A stretch of DNA of 64,000 nucleotides, taken from positions 310,001-374,000 of the forward strand of contig NZ_WOFH01000002.1 of assembly GCF_009733595.1 (NCBI RefSeq), given 5' to 3'. Numbering within the stretch: the first letter of the stretch is position 1; every line of letters starts with the position of its first letter. Under the pieces are notes generated by a model, which saw only the letters and a program-made list of their open reading frames with translations, made no database searches and was not told the DNA's origin. Position numbers and translations under genes: made by a program. The DNA is from Actinomadura litoris (GTDB taxonomy: Bacteria > Actinomycetota > Actinomycetes > Streptosporangiales > Streptosporangiaceae). Shown piece after piece: positions 7,445 to 15,965 of the stretch.

Positions 7445-8743
7445 TCAGTCGGCGAGGGCGGTGAGCGCCTTCTGCAGGTCCTCGGCGGCGCGGTCGACGC
7501 TCTTGCCGCCGGTCAGCGCGGCCGTGACCTGCTCCTGGACCGCGACGCTGACCTCGTTGTAGCGGACGACGACGGGGCGCGGCCGGGCGCTCTCCATGCC
7601 CTCGCGCAGCGTCGGCAGGTAGGGGTACTTCTTGATCATCCCGGGGTCGTCGTAGAGCGCGGCGAGCGACAGCGGGAACGACTGCGCCCGCCCGTACTCG
7701 CCCTGGACGGACGGCGACACGATGTAGGCGATGAAGTCGCGGGCGCTCGCCTGGTGCTTGGAGAACGCCGACACCGCGAGGTTGTTGCCGCCGAGCACCC
7801 CGGAGCCGGGGCCGTGCTCGCCGGGGATCGGCGCGACGTCGAACCGTCCGGCGACCTCGGAGCCGTCCTTCTCCGACGCGAGCGCGTACACGTAGGCCCA
7901 GTTGCGGTGGAAGAGGAGCGACCCCTCCTGGAAGGCGCGGCGTCCCTCCTCCTCCTTGAACGTGACGCCCTTGCCGGGGATCGTGCCGTTGCCGAAGCCG
8001 TCCACGAGGAACCGGAGCCCGGCCTTGGCCTGCGGCGTGTTCACCTGCGGCTTGCCCGAGGCGTCGAACACCTGCCCGCCCGCCGACTGCACCGCCTCCG
8101 CGTAGTTGACGGTGAGGCCCTCGTACTTGGCGTACTGGCCCGCGTAGCAGTCCACGCCCTTGCCCTCGGGCAGCCGCTTCACCTTCGCGCAGTCCTCGCG
8201 CATCTCGGCCCAGGTCTTCGGCGGGGCCTTCACGCCCGCCTTGGCCAGCAGGTCCTCGCGGTAGTACAGGACGCCGGTCCCGGTCAGCCACGGCTCGGCG
8301 TACAGCCGTCCCCGGTACATGCCGGTCCGCAGCGCCGCCGGGACGAGCGTGCGGGCGTCGGCGAGGTCCTTGGGCAGCTCCTGGATCCAGCGGCGGGCGG
8401 CGAACTCCGCCGTCCACACCGCGTCCAGCCGCACGACGTCGTAGGCGTCGGACTTGATCCGCATGTTCTGGACGAGCTGCTGCCGCGCCTGGTCGCCGTC
8501 CTCGGGCAGCTCGACCAGCCGGGCCCTCTCGTTCGGGTGCGCGTCGTTCCACCGCGCGACGAGCCTCGGCACCGTCCGCGTGAGGTCCTTGCCGAGGGCG
8601 AGCGTGATCGGGCCCCGGGCGTCGTTCCCGGCCGGGGCCGCCGCCTTGCCGCCGTCGTCGCCGGAGCCGCACGCGGCGAGGCCCACCGCGCCGAGGGCCA
8701 GGACGAGCGCCGCCGCGCCGGCCCGCAGGGATCTGGTCGTCAT
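7445..8743 (-). CDS. Sugar ABC transporter solute-binding lipoprotein (no permease in operon)
   Basis: A 432-residue family 1 extracellular binding protein. The lipobox LAAC places the lipidated Cys at residue 25, followed by a Gly/Ser/Asp-rich tether. The body has the usual two-lobe pattern, including WTAEFAA, a WAEMREDC helix and the VGVLGGNNLAVSA-type block. It starts with an ATGA overlap on the upstream oxidoreductase. No permease or ATPase lies in this operon. It is clearly paralogous to the binding protein at 26460-27755, sharing the RLPEG..VDCY block and the C-terminal ARPRPV stretch. It may feed a transporter encoded elsewhere. Confidence 0.9.
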   Translation of the reverse strand: MTTRSLRAGAAALVLALGAVGLAACGSGDDGGKAAAPAGNDARGPITLALGKDLTRTVPRLVARWNDAHPNERARLVELPEDGDQARQQLVQNMRIKSDAYDVVRLDAVWTAEFAARRWIQELPKDLADARTLVPAALRTGMYRGRLYAEPWLTGTGVLYYREDLLAKAGVKAPPKTWAEMREDCAKVKRLPEGKGVDCYAGQYAKYEGLTVNYAEAVQSAGGQVFDASGKPQVNTPQAKAGLRFLVDGFGNGTIPGKGVTFKEEEGRRAFQEGSLLFHRNWAYVYALASEKDGSEVAGRFDVAPIPGEHGPGSGVLGGNNLAVSAFSKHQASARDFIAYIVSPSVQGEYGRAQSFPLSLAALYDDPGMIKKYPYLPTLREGMESARPRPVVVRYNEVSVAVQEQVTAALTGGKSVDRAAEDLQKALTALAD

Positions 8744-10095
8744 GGGCGGACCGTGCCTTTCGCCTGGGGGTGGATGGATGGTGCGGTCGGCTCGCCCGAG
8801 GTCAGCTCCACGACCGTTCCGCTCCGGCGGGCGTGCTCGGCGGCCCAGACGACGCGGTGCGAGGCGAGGCTCTCCCGGCCGCCCGAGTGGAGCGCGGACG
8901 GGTCGCCGGTCGCGATCGCCTCGACGAACGCGTCGGCCAGCACCTCGTCGGCCTCGTCGTGCCGCCCGTCGGGCGGCGGGTCATCAGGGCTCTTCCGGGG
9001 GGCGTGGGGGGCCGTCCCCCCATGGGACACCGCGCCGGTCTCGGTCTCGATGACCTCCAGCCCGCCGGTGCGGAAGTCGCGGACCGCGAGCCGCGTCCCG
9101 TCGCCCTCGACGCTGCCGAGCGTCCCGAAGATCCGGGTCTGGCGCGGCGCGGCGGCGGCGAACGCGGTCATCGTGAACACCCCGGTCGCGCCGGACGGGA
9201 ACTCCATGTTCACGACCTGGTGGTCCACGACGTCGTTGTCGCAGTCGTAGACGCAGCGGCCGTAGGGGCCCTCGCGCAGCGCCCGGAGCACGCCGTCCTC
9301 GGTGTGGTCGTGGGTGACCGCGTCGAGCGGCCACACCTCCAGCCTCGGATCGCCCAGGCACGACAGGTAGAGCCGCTTCGCCGAGTACGGGCAGGACGCC
9401 TCGACCGGGCAGTCCAGGCAGCGCGCGGCCGCGCCCTCCGGACGGTTCTCGGGGCGGAAGTGCGACAGCCGCCCGAACGAGCCGACCCGCGCGGGCACCT
9501 CGCCCATCACGTGGACGAGCCAGTCGATATCGTGGCAGGACTTCGTCATCAGCATCGGCCCGGACTCGTCCTCGCGGCGCCAGTGCCCGCGGACGTAGGA
9601 GTGGGCGTGATGCCACCACCCGACCGGCTCCAGGTGCTGGACGCTGACCGGCGTGCCGATCCGCCCGGCGCGGATCAGGTCCCGCAGCGCCCGGGTGTAG
9701 GGGGTGTACCGCAGGACGTGGCACACCGCGAGCATGACCCCGGCCCGCTCGGCGGCCTCGACGACGCGGCGCGCGTCCTCCTCGGACGTCGCCATCGGCT
9801 TCTCCAGCAGGATGTGGCAGCCCAGGCCCGCGAAGGCGATCGCGGGCCCGGCGTGCTCGGCGTCCTGGGTCGCGATGATCACCCCGTCGGCGATCCGGCC
9901 GGCGGCGGCCATCTCGCGCCAGCCGGGGAACGTCCGCTCCGGCGGGACGCCGTGCTCGGCGGCGAACCGGGCGCGCCGGCCGGGGTCGGCCTCGGCGACC
10001 GCGACGATGCGCCCCCGGCCCTCGCGGGCGATGCGCCGGGCGTAGGCCGCGCCCCGCAGCCCGGCTCCGGCCACGGCGATCGCCGGTCCCGTCAT
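8740..10095 (-). CDS. Gfo/Idh/MocA-family NAD(P)-dependent sugar oxidoreductase
   Basis: A 451-residue oxidoreductase. The Rossmann motif VAGAGLRGAAYA starts at residue 5 and the EKP motif (LEKPMATS) near residue 105 holds the catalytic Lys. A Cys cluster near 250 (CLDC, then CPYSAKRLYLSC) is typical of one Gfo/Idh subgroup. The ATG at 10095 is chosen because AGGAGG precedes it and the Rossmann strand begins at once. It is the first gene of the leftward operon and starts 58 bp from the predicted operator, so the ROK protein probably controls it. It likely oxidises or reduces a sugar or cyclitol; the substrate is unknown. Confidence 0.88.
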   Translation of the reverse strand: MTGPAIAVAGAGLRGAAYARRIAREGRGRIVAVAEADPGRRARFAAEHGVPPERTFPGWREMAAAGRIADGVIIATQDAEHAGPAIAFAGLGCHILLEKPMATSEEDARRVVEAAERAGVMLAVCHVLRYTPYTRALRDLIRAGRIGTPVSVQHLEPVGWWHHAHSYVRGHWRREDESGPMLMTKSCHDIDWLVHVMGEVPARVGSFGRLSHFRPENRPEGAAARCLDCPVEASCPYSAKRLYLSCLGDPRLEVWPLDAVTHDHTEDGVLRALREGPYGRCVYDCDNDVVDHQVVNMEFPSGATGVFTMTAFAAAAPRQTRIFGTLGSVEGDGTRLAVRDFRTGGLEVIETETGAVSHGGTAPHAPRKSPDDPPPDGRHDEADEVLADAFVEAIATGDPSALHSGGRESLASHRVVWAAEHARRSGTVVELTSGEPTAPSIHPQAKGTVRP

Positions 10096-10152
10096 CTCCA
10101 ACTTGGGTGCCTCCTGACCTGGGTGGATACCCTGGAACCGGTGCTCGTCCGG

Positions 10153-10177
10153 ACTTAAGAAAACACATTTCATAAGT
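10153..10177. promoter_or_regulatory. 25-bp palindromic operator between ROK gene and Gfo/Idh operon
   Basis: ACTTAAGAAA (10153-10162) and TTTCATAAGT (10168-10177) are inverted repeats matching at 9 of 10 positions around an ACACA spacer. The element sits in the AT-rich divergent promoter region, 50 bp before the ROK start and 58 bp before the oxidoreductase start. It is the obvious candidate site for the ROK protein. Confidence 0.75.
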
Positions 10178-10226
10178 AGATTTGGCAATAATGTCGTCTG
10201 TCCGCCGATCTCTGTCAAGAGGTGCC

Positions 10227-11507
10227 GTGTCCGAACACTCCCTGCACGGGGGCGACCCGTCGGTCCTCCGCCGCCTCAACTCCGCCGCGATCCTGCGGGC
10301 GCTGCGCGAGGGCGGCGAGTCGACGCTGACCGAGGTCGCGAACCTGGTCGGGCTGTCCCGGCCCACCACCGAGGGCGTCATCGGCGCGCTCGCCGAGCGC
10401 GGCCTGGTCGCCGAGGCCGCGCCCCGCCAGGGCACCGGCCTCGGCCGGCCCGCCCGCCGCTACCGGTTCCGCGCCGAGGCCGGGTACGCGCTCGGCATCG
10501 AGATCGACGCGCACCGGGTGCGGCTCATGGTCGCCGACCTGGCCGGGGAGGTCGTCGGCGGGCACCGCGCCGACCTGGACGTCGCCGGCACGCCCGCCGA
10601 GCGGATCACCGCCGTGCGCGCCGCCGTCAAGGCGTGCCTGGCCTCCACCGGCATCGCGCGGCACGACCTGCGCGCGGTCGCCGCCGGGACCCCGGGCGTC
10701 GTCTCGCCGGACGGCACGATCGCGTTCTGCACCGTCGTCCCGGGCTGGGAGGGCGTCAACCTCGCCCGCGAGCTCGCCCGCTCGTTCAGCTGCCCGGTCA
10801 TGGTCGACAACGACGCCAACCTCGCCGCGCTGGCCGAGCGGTGGCGCGGCGCCGCCCGCGAGGCCGACGACGTCATCTGCGTCCACGCGGGCCTGCACAC
10901 CGGCATCGGCGCGCTCATCGGCGGACGGCTGCACCGGGGCCGCTACGGCGCCGCCGGGGAGATCGGCATGCTGCCCGAGCTGGGCCTGCGCGACACGACC
11001 GCGGGCCTCATCACCGGCTCGGACGTGGGCCCCGAGGCCGCCCTCGCCGCCCTCGCGGGGATCGCCGCCGCCGGTCCCGCGCTGGACGACGCCGAGCGCG
11101 TCCTCGCCGTCGCCGGGTGGGGCGGCGCCGAGGCGCAGGCCGTCGTAGAGCGGCTCGCCGGGCGGATGTCGCGCGGCATCGCGGCGATGGCGCTCGCCCT
11201 GGATCCCGAGGTCATCGTGGTCGGCGGGCCGCTGATCCGGGCCGGCGACCTGCTGATCGCCGAGCTGCGCCGGCAGGTCAGGCCGCTGTGCCTCAGCCCC
11301 GTCCGGATCGAGGCGTCCGAACTCGGCGACGAGTCGGTGGGGCTCGGCGCCCTGCGGCTCGCGCTCGACCGCGTCGACGAGGACCTGTTCCGCCTCGACC
11401 CGAGGACGGAGGCCGGAGAGGTCCGCCGCACCGGCGACGCGCGCCGCACCGGTGACACGCGGCGCGCGGGCGAGGTCCGCCGAGCGCGGCCGTCGCGGTC
11501 GGCATGA
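10227..11507 (+). CDS. ROK-family transcriptional repressor
   Basis: A 426-residue regulator with an N-terminal winged helix (about 12-75, SRPTTEGVIGAL) and a C-terminal sugar-kinase-like ROK domain with DNDAN and TGIGALIGG. The Cys-rich zinc motif of most ROK proteins (CxCGxxGC) is missing; GEIGMLPELG stands in its place, so ligand binding may differ. GTG 10227 is preferred for the AGAGG before it; ATG 10182 is in frame but lacks one and would overlap the operator flank. The last 40 residues are a low-complexity R-R-T-G-D/E tail encoded by degenerate 24-bp repeats. It is divergent from the sugar oxidoreductase operon and probably represses it. Confidence 0.88.
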   Translation: MSEHSLHGGDPSVLRRLNSAAILRALREGGESTLTEVANLVGLSRPTTEGVIGALAERGLVAEAAPRQGTGLGRPARRYRFRAEAGYALGIEIDAHRVRLMVADLAGEVVGGHRADLDVAGTPAERITAVRAAVKACLASTGIARHDLRAVAAGTPGVVSPDGTIAFCTVVPGWEGVNLARELARSFSCPVMVDNDANLAALAERWRGAAREADDVICVHAGLHTGIGALIGGRLHRGRYGAAGEIGMLPELGLRDTTAGLITGSDVGPEAALAALAGIAAAGPALDDAERVLAVAGWGGAEAQAVVERLAGRMSRGIAAMALALDPEVIVVGGPLIRAGDLLIAELRRQVRPLCLSPVRIEASELGDESVGLGALRLALDRVDEDLFRLDPRTEAGEVRRTGDARRTGDTRRAGEVRRARPSRSA

Positions 11508-11737
11508 ACCGCCCGGCCCCGCTCGACGACCTCGACCGCGCGCTCTATCCCTTCGCCCGCGTCCGCAACCCGGGCTGGAACACCCTGCACGTCGACCACG
11601 CCGTCACCGGGGTCGGCGACACGCCGAATCCAGTCCGTCCCGAATACCGGGTCCGCGCCGATACTGGATACAGCCACACCACCATCCTCCGCCCTCCGAC
11701 CCCGCGCGAGGCGATCACGAGGCGTCCACATCGTTGA
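11504..11737 (+). CDS. Hypothetical 77-residue protein overlapping the ROK gene end
   Basis: The ATG overlaps the ROK stop codon (ATGA), the usual coupling arrangement here. The first 40 residues read like a real protein (ALYPFARVRNPGWNTLHVDH), but the rest becomes Arg/Pro-rich and loses character, so this may be a truncated gene. I do not recognise the family. Confidence 0.35.
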   Translation: MNRPAPLDDLDRALYPFARVRNPGWNTLHVDHAVTGVGDTPNPVRPEYRVRADTGYSHTTILRPPTPREAITRRPHR

Positions 11738-11818
11738 CCGTCCGTACTGACGGAGGGGCCCAGTAGGGTCTCCCTCGTACGGGTGAGCAGGGGACCGAAC
11801 CCGACGACGAGGAGTCAG

Positions 11819-12127
11819 GTGAGCGCACAGCCGGCGGAACCGCCCATGCTGCCGGGGCAGGTCCCGCCCATCCCGCGCACGATCAAGGGCATCAGCGATC
11901 GGCTGAGCGAGGAGCGGCGCGCCGAGTTCCTCGGCGAGGTCACGCGGGCGGAGCTGGGGCCCGACCTGTCCAACCTGCTCTCCGGTTGGTACGCCGAGGT
12001 CATGTTCGCGCAGCTTCCCGACCGGGAGGAACGCCGTGCCCGGGCTCGGGAGCAGATGAGAGACGGCAGAAAGATCTCGCTGGAGGAGATCGGGGACAGG
12101 CGGCGGTCCCGAAGCGGCGGCGAGTGA
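11819..12127 (+). CDS. Small protein, possible antitoxin of a two-gene module
   Basis: A 102-residue protein from GTG 11819, preceded by AGGAG at 4 nt spacing; the GTG at 11783 is an in-frame alternative without a ribosome site. A disordered Pro-rich N-terminus (about 1-22) precedes a charged helical region, RLSEERRAEFLGEVTRAEL, and a C-terminal tail with GRKISLEEIG, reminiscent of antitoxin tails. It resembles small actinobacterial proteins of the DUF6247 kind (from memory, unverified). Its stop overlaps the next start as GTGA, so the two are translated together. Confidence 0.55.
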   Translation: MSAQPAEPPMLPGQVPPIPRTIKGISDRLSEERRAEFLGEVTRAELGPDLSNLLSGWYAEVMFAQLPDREERRARAREQMRDGRKISLEEIGDRRRSRSGGE

Positions 12128-12408
12128 TCGCGAAGAGGAACTGGACGGTCTTCTGCTCGGAGATCGCGGGCGGGGTCCTGCACTCGCTCCCGGACCGGGT
12201 CGAGGGCGTGATGACCCTGTTCCTCCGTGATCTGGCCCGGCGGGGCGGCGCCGCGATCGACGCGGGACTGCCGCCGCCCGGGAAGCCGCGCGACACGAAG
12301 GGGATCGAGTGGAGCGTCTCGGTGGACGACCTCGACGCGTGCGTCGAGTACGTGGTGATGGCCGACATCAAGGAGCTCTACATCGAGGACATCGTCTGGA
12401 CCGGCTGA
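12124..12408 (+). CDS. Small protein, possible RelE-like toxin partner
   Basis: A 94-residue protein beginning at GTG 12124 inside the stop codon of the preceding gene. The pattern of an N-terminal KRNWTVFCSEIA strand, two helices (LFLRDLARRG) and closing strands EYVVMADIKELYIEDIVW is similar to the compact RelE/ParE fold, where the last strands bind the antitoxin. I see no diagnostic catalytic residues, so the assignment rests on size, gene pairing and predicted secondary structure. A perfect bidirectional hairpin follows 6 bp after the stop. Confidence 0.5.
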   Translation: MIAKRNWTVFCSEIAGGVLHSLPDRVEGVMTLFLRDLARRGGAAIDAGLPPPGKPRDTKGIEWSVSVDDLDACVEYVVMADIKELYIEDIVWTG

Positions 12409-12413
12409 GTGAC

Positions 12414-12464
12414 GACCGAGGGCCAGGTGGTCGGCGGGAGCGCCGAGCACCTGGCCCTTCGGTC
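12414..12464. terminator. Bidirectional terminator between TA-like pair and E2 gene
   Basis: GACCGA-GGGCCAGGTG (12414-12429) pairs with CACCTGGCCC-TTCGGTC (12448-12464) over 16 bp with one bulged base. It sits between two convergent genes. Confidence 0.8.
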
Positions 12465-12469
12465 CGGGG

Positions 12470-13756
12470 TCAGGCGACGATGAGGACGGGGTTCTCCAGC
12501 AGCTCGGCCAGCCGCGCCAGGAACCTGGCGCCGGTCGCGCCGTCGCAGGCGCGGTGGTCGACCGAGAGCGTCACGGCCATGCGCCTGCCGGGCACGACCT
12601 GCCCGTCGCGGACGACCGGCTCGTCCCGGACGGCGCCGACGGCGAGGATCGCGGCCTCCGGCGGGTTGATCACCGCCGAGAACGAGGCGACGCCGAACAT
12701 GCCGAGGTTGCTGACGCTGAACGTGCCGCCGCTCATCTCCTGCGCCGACAGCTTGCCGTCGCGCGCCTTGCCCGCCAGCTCGCGGGTCTCCCGTCCGATC
12801 TCCGAGACGCTCTTGCGGTCGGCGTCCCGGACGACGGGGACGAGCAGCCCGTCCTCCACCGCGACCGCGACGCCGACGTGCACCCGCTTGTGGAAGAGCA
12901 GGTTCTCCTCGGTGTAGGAGACGTTCACCGCCGGGTGCTCGCGCAGCGCGGTCGCGACCGCCTTCACGACCAGGTCGTTCACGCTGACCTTGGCGGGGGC
13001 GAGCGCCTCGTTCAGCGTCGCGCGGAAGGCCAGCAGCGCCCCGGCGTCCACCTCCCGGTTCAGGTAGAAGTGCGGCGCCTCGCGCTTGCTCTCGGTGAGC
13101 CGCCGGGCCGCCACCTTCCGGAACCGGTTCAGCGGGACGGCCTCGACGTCGGGGTCGTCCACCCGCGCCTGGACGGGCGCGGCGGCCGGGGCCGGGGCGG
13201 CCGCCGGAGCGGGGGCGGCGGCCGGAGCGGCCGGGGCGCCGTCGCGGATCGCGGCCTCGATGTCGGCGCGGACGACGCGTCCGCCCGGTCCGGTGCCGGT
13301 CAGGGCGGCCAGGTCGATGCCGTGGTCGCGCGCCAGCCGCCGCGCCAGCGGGGACGACGGCGGACGCGACGCCCCGGTGCGTCCGGCGGGCGCGGGAGCA
13401 GGGGCCGGGGCGGCCGGGGCCGCGGCTGGCTTCTCCGCCGAGGCGGGCTTCTCCGCCGGGGTGGGCTCCTCGGCGGGAGCCGCCGCCGGTGCCTCCGGAG
13501 CGGGGGCGTCCGGGGCCGCCCCCTTCGGGGTGACCACGGCGATCGGCGCGCCGATCGCGGCGGACTCGCCCTCGCCGACCAGGATCTTCTCCAGCACGCC
13601 GGCCTCGTAGGCCTCGTACTCCATGACCGCCTTGTCGGTCTCGATGTCGACGATGACGTCGCCCACCGCGACCTCGTCCCCCGGCTGCTTCTGCCAGGAG
13701 CTGATCACGCCCTCCTCCATCGTGTCGGAGAGCCGGGGCATGAGGATCTCGGTCAT
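12470..13756 (-). CDS. pdhC: Dihydrolipoamide acyltransferase E2 of a 2-oxoacid dehydrogenase complex
   Basis: A 428-residue E2 core subunit. Residues 1-80 are a lipoyl domain with the lipoyl Lys42 in ETDKAVM; an Ala/Pro hinge follows (about 85-125). The peripheral subunit-binding domain is at about 130-165 (LARRLARDHGIDL). A second Ala/Pro linker leads to the catalytic acyltransferase domain, with the active-site His in DHRACDG near the C-terminus. Only one lipoyl domain is present. It overlaps the E1beta stop by 4 bp. No E3 gene is in the window. Confidence 0.93.
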   Translation of the reverse strand: MTEILMPRLSDTMEEGVISSWQKQPGDEVAVGDVIVDIETDKAVMEYEAYEAGVLEKILVGEGESAAIGAPIAVVTPKGAAPDAPAPEAPAAAPAEEPTPAEKPASAEKPAAAPAAPAPAPAPAGRTGASRPPSSPLARRLARDHGIDLAALTGTGPGGRVVRADIEAAIRDGAPAAPAAAPAPAAAPAPAAAPVQARVDDPDVEAVPLNRFRKVAARRLTESKREAPHFYLNREVDAGALLAFRATLNEALAPAKVSVNDLVVKAVATALREHPAVNVSYTEENLLFHKRVHVGVAVAVEDGLLVPVVRDADRKSVSEIGRETRELAGKARDGKLSAQEMSGGTFSVSNLGMFGVASFSAVINPPEAAILAVGAVRDEPVVRDGQVVPGRRMAVTLSVDHRACDGATGARFLARLAELLENPVLIVA

Positions 13757-14787
13757 CGGGCGTTCTCCAGGGCGAGACGGCCGGTCGCCCGGAGCGTGTC
13801 GCGGGCGGCGGCGAGCAGGGATTCGGCGGACGGCAGCGCCGCCGTCTCCAGGGACTTGGCGTAGGGGAGGGGCACCTCGGCCATCGCGACGCGGCGGACG
13901 GGGGCGTCCAGCCAGTCGAAGGCGCCCTCCTGGATGGTCGCGGCGATCTCGGCGCCGATGCCGTAGGTCAGCCAGTCGTCCTCGGCGACGACGGCGCAGC
14001 CGGTCCTGCGGACCGAGTCCACGACGGTCTGCCGGTCGAGGGGGCGCAGGCTGCGCAGGTCCACGACCTCGGCGGAGATCCCCTCGGCGGCGAGGGTCTC
14101 GGCGACCTCGGCGGCCACGCGCGCCATCCGGGAGTAGCCGATGATCGTGATGTCGGTGCCCGGACGGGTGACGGCGGCGCGCCCGATCTCGGCGGGCTCG
14201 ATGGCGTCGATCTCGGCGGGGAGCTCGCCCCTGGTGTTGTAGAGGGCGAGGTTCTCCAGGAAGAGCACCGGGTCGTCGTCGCGGATCGCGGCCTTCAGCA
14301 TCGCCGACGCCTCGGCGGGCGTACTCGGCGCCACGACCTTCAGGCCGGGGATGAAGGAGTAGAACAGCTCGACGTTCTGCGAGTGGGTGGCGCCGAGCTG
14401 CTGCCCGCCGCCGCCCGGCGTGCGGATCACCATCGGCACGCTGGCCTGCCCGCCGAACATCCCGTAGATCTTCGCGGCGTGGTTGACGATCTGGTCCAGC
14501 GCGAGCAGCGAGAAGTTGATCGTCATGATCTCCACGACCGGGCGGAGGCCGAGCATCGCGGCGCCGATCGCGGCGCCGACGAAGCCCTCCTCGGCGATCG
14601 GGGTGTCGCGGACGCGGCGCGGCCCGAACTCCTTCAGCAGCCCCTCGGTGATCTTGTAGGAGCCCTCGAAGAGCCCGATCTCCTCGCCGATCAGGAAGAC
14701 GTTCTCGTCCCGCAGCATCTCCGAGCGCAGCGTGTCCCGGAGGGCCTGGCGGTAGGTGACGGTTGCCCGTTGCGTGGCGGTGGTCAT
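13753..14787 (-). CDS. pdhB: Pyruvate dehydrogenase E1 component, beta subunit
   Basis: A 344-residue transketolase-like beta subunit that binds thiamine diphosphate with E1alpha and decarboxylates a 2-oxoacid. GEEIGLFEGSYKIT (about 33-46) contains the conserved Glu that activates the cofactor; the C-terminal transketolase domain starts near 210 with VIGYSRMAR-like strands. Sequence style favours pyruvate over branched-chain substrates, though this is not decisive. The ATG at 14787 lies 13 bp after the E1alpha stop, and its own stop overlaps the E2 start. Confidence 0.92.
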   Translation of the reverse strand: MTTATQRATVTYRQALRDTLRSEMLRDENVFLIGEEIGLFEGSYKITEGLLKEFGPRRVRDTPIAEEGFVGAAIGAAMLGLRPVVEIMTINFSLLALDQIVNHAAKIYGMFGGQASVPMVIRTPGGGGQQLGATHSQNVELFYSFIPGLKVVAPSTPAEASAMLKAAIRDDDPVLFLENLALYNTRGELPAEIDAIEPAEIGRAAVTRPGTDITIIGYSRMARVAAEVAETLAAEGISAEVVDLRSLRPLDRQTVVDSVRRTGCAVVAEDDWLTYGIGAEIAATIQEGAFDWLDAPVRRVAMAEVPLPYAKSLETAALPSAESLLAAARDTLRATGRLALENAR

Positions 14788-14800
14788 GGGGACGGGCTCC

Positions 14801-15907
14801 TCAGGCGCGGAAGACGGGGTCGGCGGGGAGGCGGCGCAGCTCGCCCGGGACGGGGGTGGCGTAGGTGTAGTCGAACAGCGTCGACACGTCGGGCGCGGGG
14901 CTCGCGTCGGCGAACGCGGCGGCGGCGTCGACCTCGGCGGTGACCTCCGCGTCGAGCTCGTCGCGGGCCTCGTGGGAGAGGATCCCGGCCTCCTCCAGCT
15001 CCAGCGCCATCCGGGCGAGCGGGTCGGCGGCCTTGAGGGACTCCTTCTCCTCCTTCGACCGGTAGCGGGCCGGGTCGACGACCGAGTGGCCCTTGAGCCG
15101 GGGGCTGACGGCCTCCAGCAGGTACGGCTTGCTCTCGGCGCGGGCGCGCTCGACGGCGAGGCGCGCCGCGTCCCGCACGGCGACCACGTCGGTGCCGTCC
15201 ACGCGGGCGCTCTCCATCCGGTACGCGGCGCCGCGCTTGTACAGCTCGGGCTCGGCGGAGGAGTTCTCCACGGTGGTGCCCATGCCGAGGCCGTTGTTGA
15301 TCACGACGAAGACGACGGGCAGGTCCCAGAGCCCGGCGATGTTCAGCGACTCGTGGAACGCGCCGATCGCGGTCGTCCCGTCGCCCATGTGGCACATGAC
15401 GACCTCGTCGCCGCCCTTGTAGGAGACGGCGAGCGCGGCACCGGCCGCCAGCGGCACCTGGCCGCCGACGATGCCGTAGCCGCCGAGCAGCCGCGCCTCG
15501 GCGTCGAACAGGTGCATCGACCCGCCCCAGCCCTTGGACACGCCGGTCGAGCGCCCGTACAGCTCCGCCATGACGCGGTCGGCGCTGATGCCCTTGGCCA
15601 GCGCGTATCCGTGCTCGCGGTAGTTGGTGAAGAGGTAGTCGGTCGGGCGCAGCGCCTCCAGCAGCCCGACGACGGTCGCCTCCTCGCCCAGGTTCAGGTG
15701 GCAGTAGCCGCCGATCTTGGCCTCGGTGTAGGCGCGGGCCGCGCGTTCCTCGAACCGGCGGATCAGCAGCATCTGCCGGTAGTAACCGGTCAGCTCCTTG
15801 GCATCGGCCGGGGGGACGGCCGCCGCGGGACGCGGCGTCCGGGTGCCGCGCGCTCTGCGGGTACGGGCCGGGGCGGCCGTGCCCGCCGACTGGGTGGTCT
15901 CAGTCAT
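14801..15907 (-). CDS. pdhA: Pyruvate dehydrogenase E1 component, alpha subunit
   Basis: A 368-residue thiamine-diphosphate enzyme subunit. An Arg/Ala/Pro-rich extension of about 38 residues precedes the E1alpha fold. The ThDP motif runs from GDGTTAIGAFHESLN to VVFVVINN (about 170-200). The phosphorylation-loop region SPRLKGHSVVDPARYRSK follows. The ATG at 15907 is preferred because AGGAAGG precedes it; the longer frame would cover the operator. It is first in the E1alpha-E1beta-E2 operon, transcribed away from a GntR gene. Confidence 0.92.
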   Translation of the reverse strand: MTETTQSAGTAAPARTRRARGTRTPRPAAAVPPADAKELTGYYRQMLLIRRFEERAARAYTEAKIGGYCHLNLGEEATVVGLLEALRPTDYLFTNYREHGYALAKGISADRVMAELYGRSTGVSKGWGGSMHLFDAEARLLGGYGIVGGQVPLAAGAALAVSYKGGDEVVMCHMGDGTTAIGAFHESLNIAGLWDLPVVFVVINNGLGMGTTVENSSAEPELYKRGAAYRMESARVDGTDVVAVRDAARLAVERARAESKPYLLEAVSPRLKGHSVVDPARYRSKEEKESLKAADPLARMALELEEAGILSHEARDELDAEVTAEVDAAAAFADASPAPDVSTLFDYTYATPVPGELRRLPADPVFRA

Positions 15908-15965
15908 CGGCGACCTTCCTCTGTCCGGGGGGAACGCCGTAGGATCACCACGACGCTCACCGATC

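Noticed and set aside
11627..11670. ATCCAGT ... ACTGGAT inverted repeat as a terminator
   Set aside because: Seven-bp arms around a 28-nt loop with no T-run; it lies inside a possible reading frame and is weak compared with the other hairpins here.
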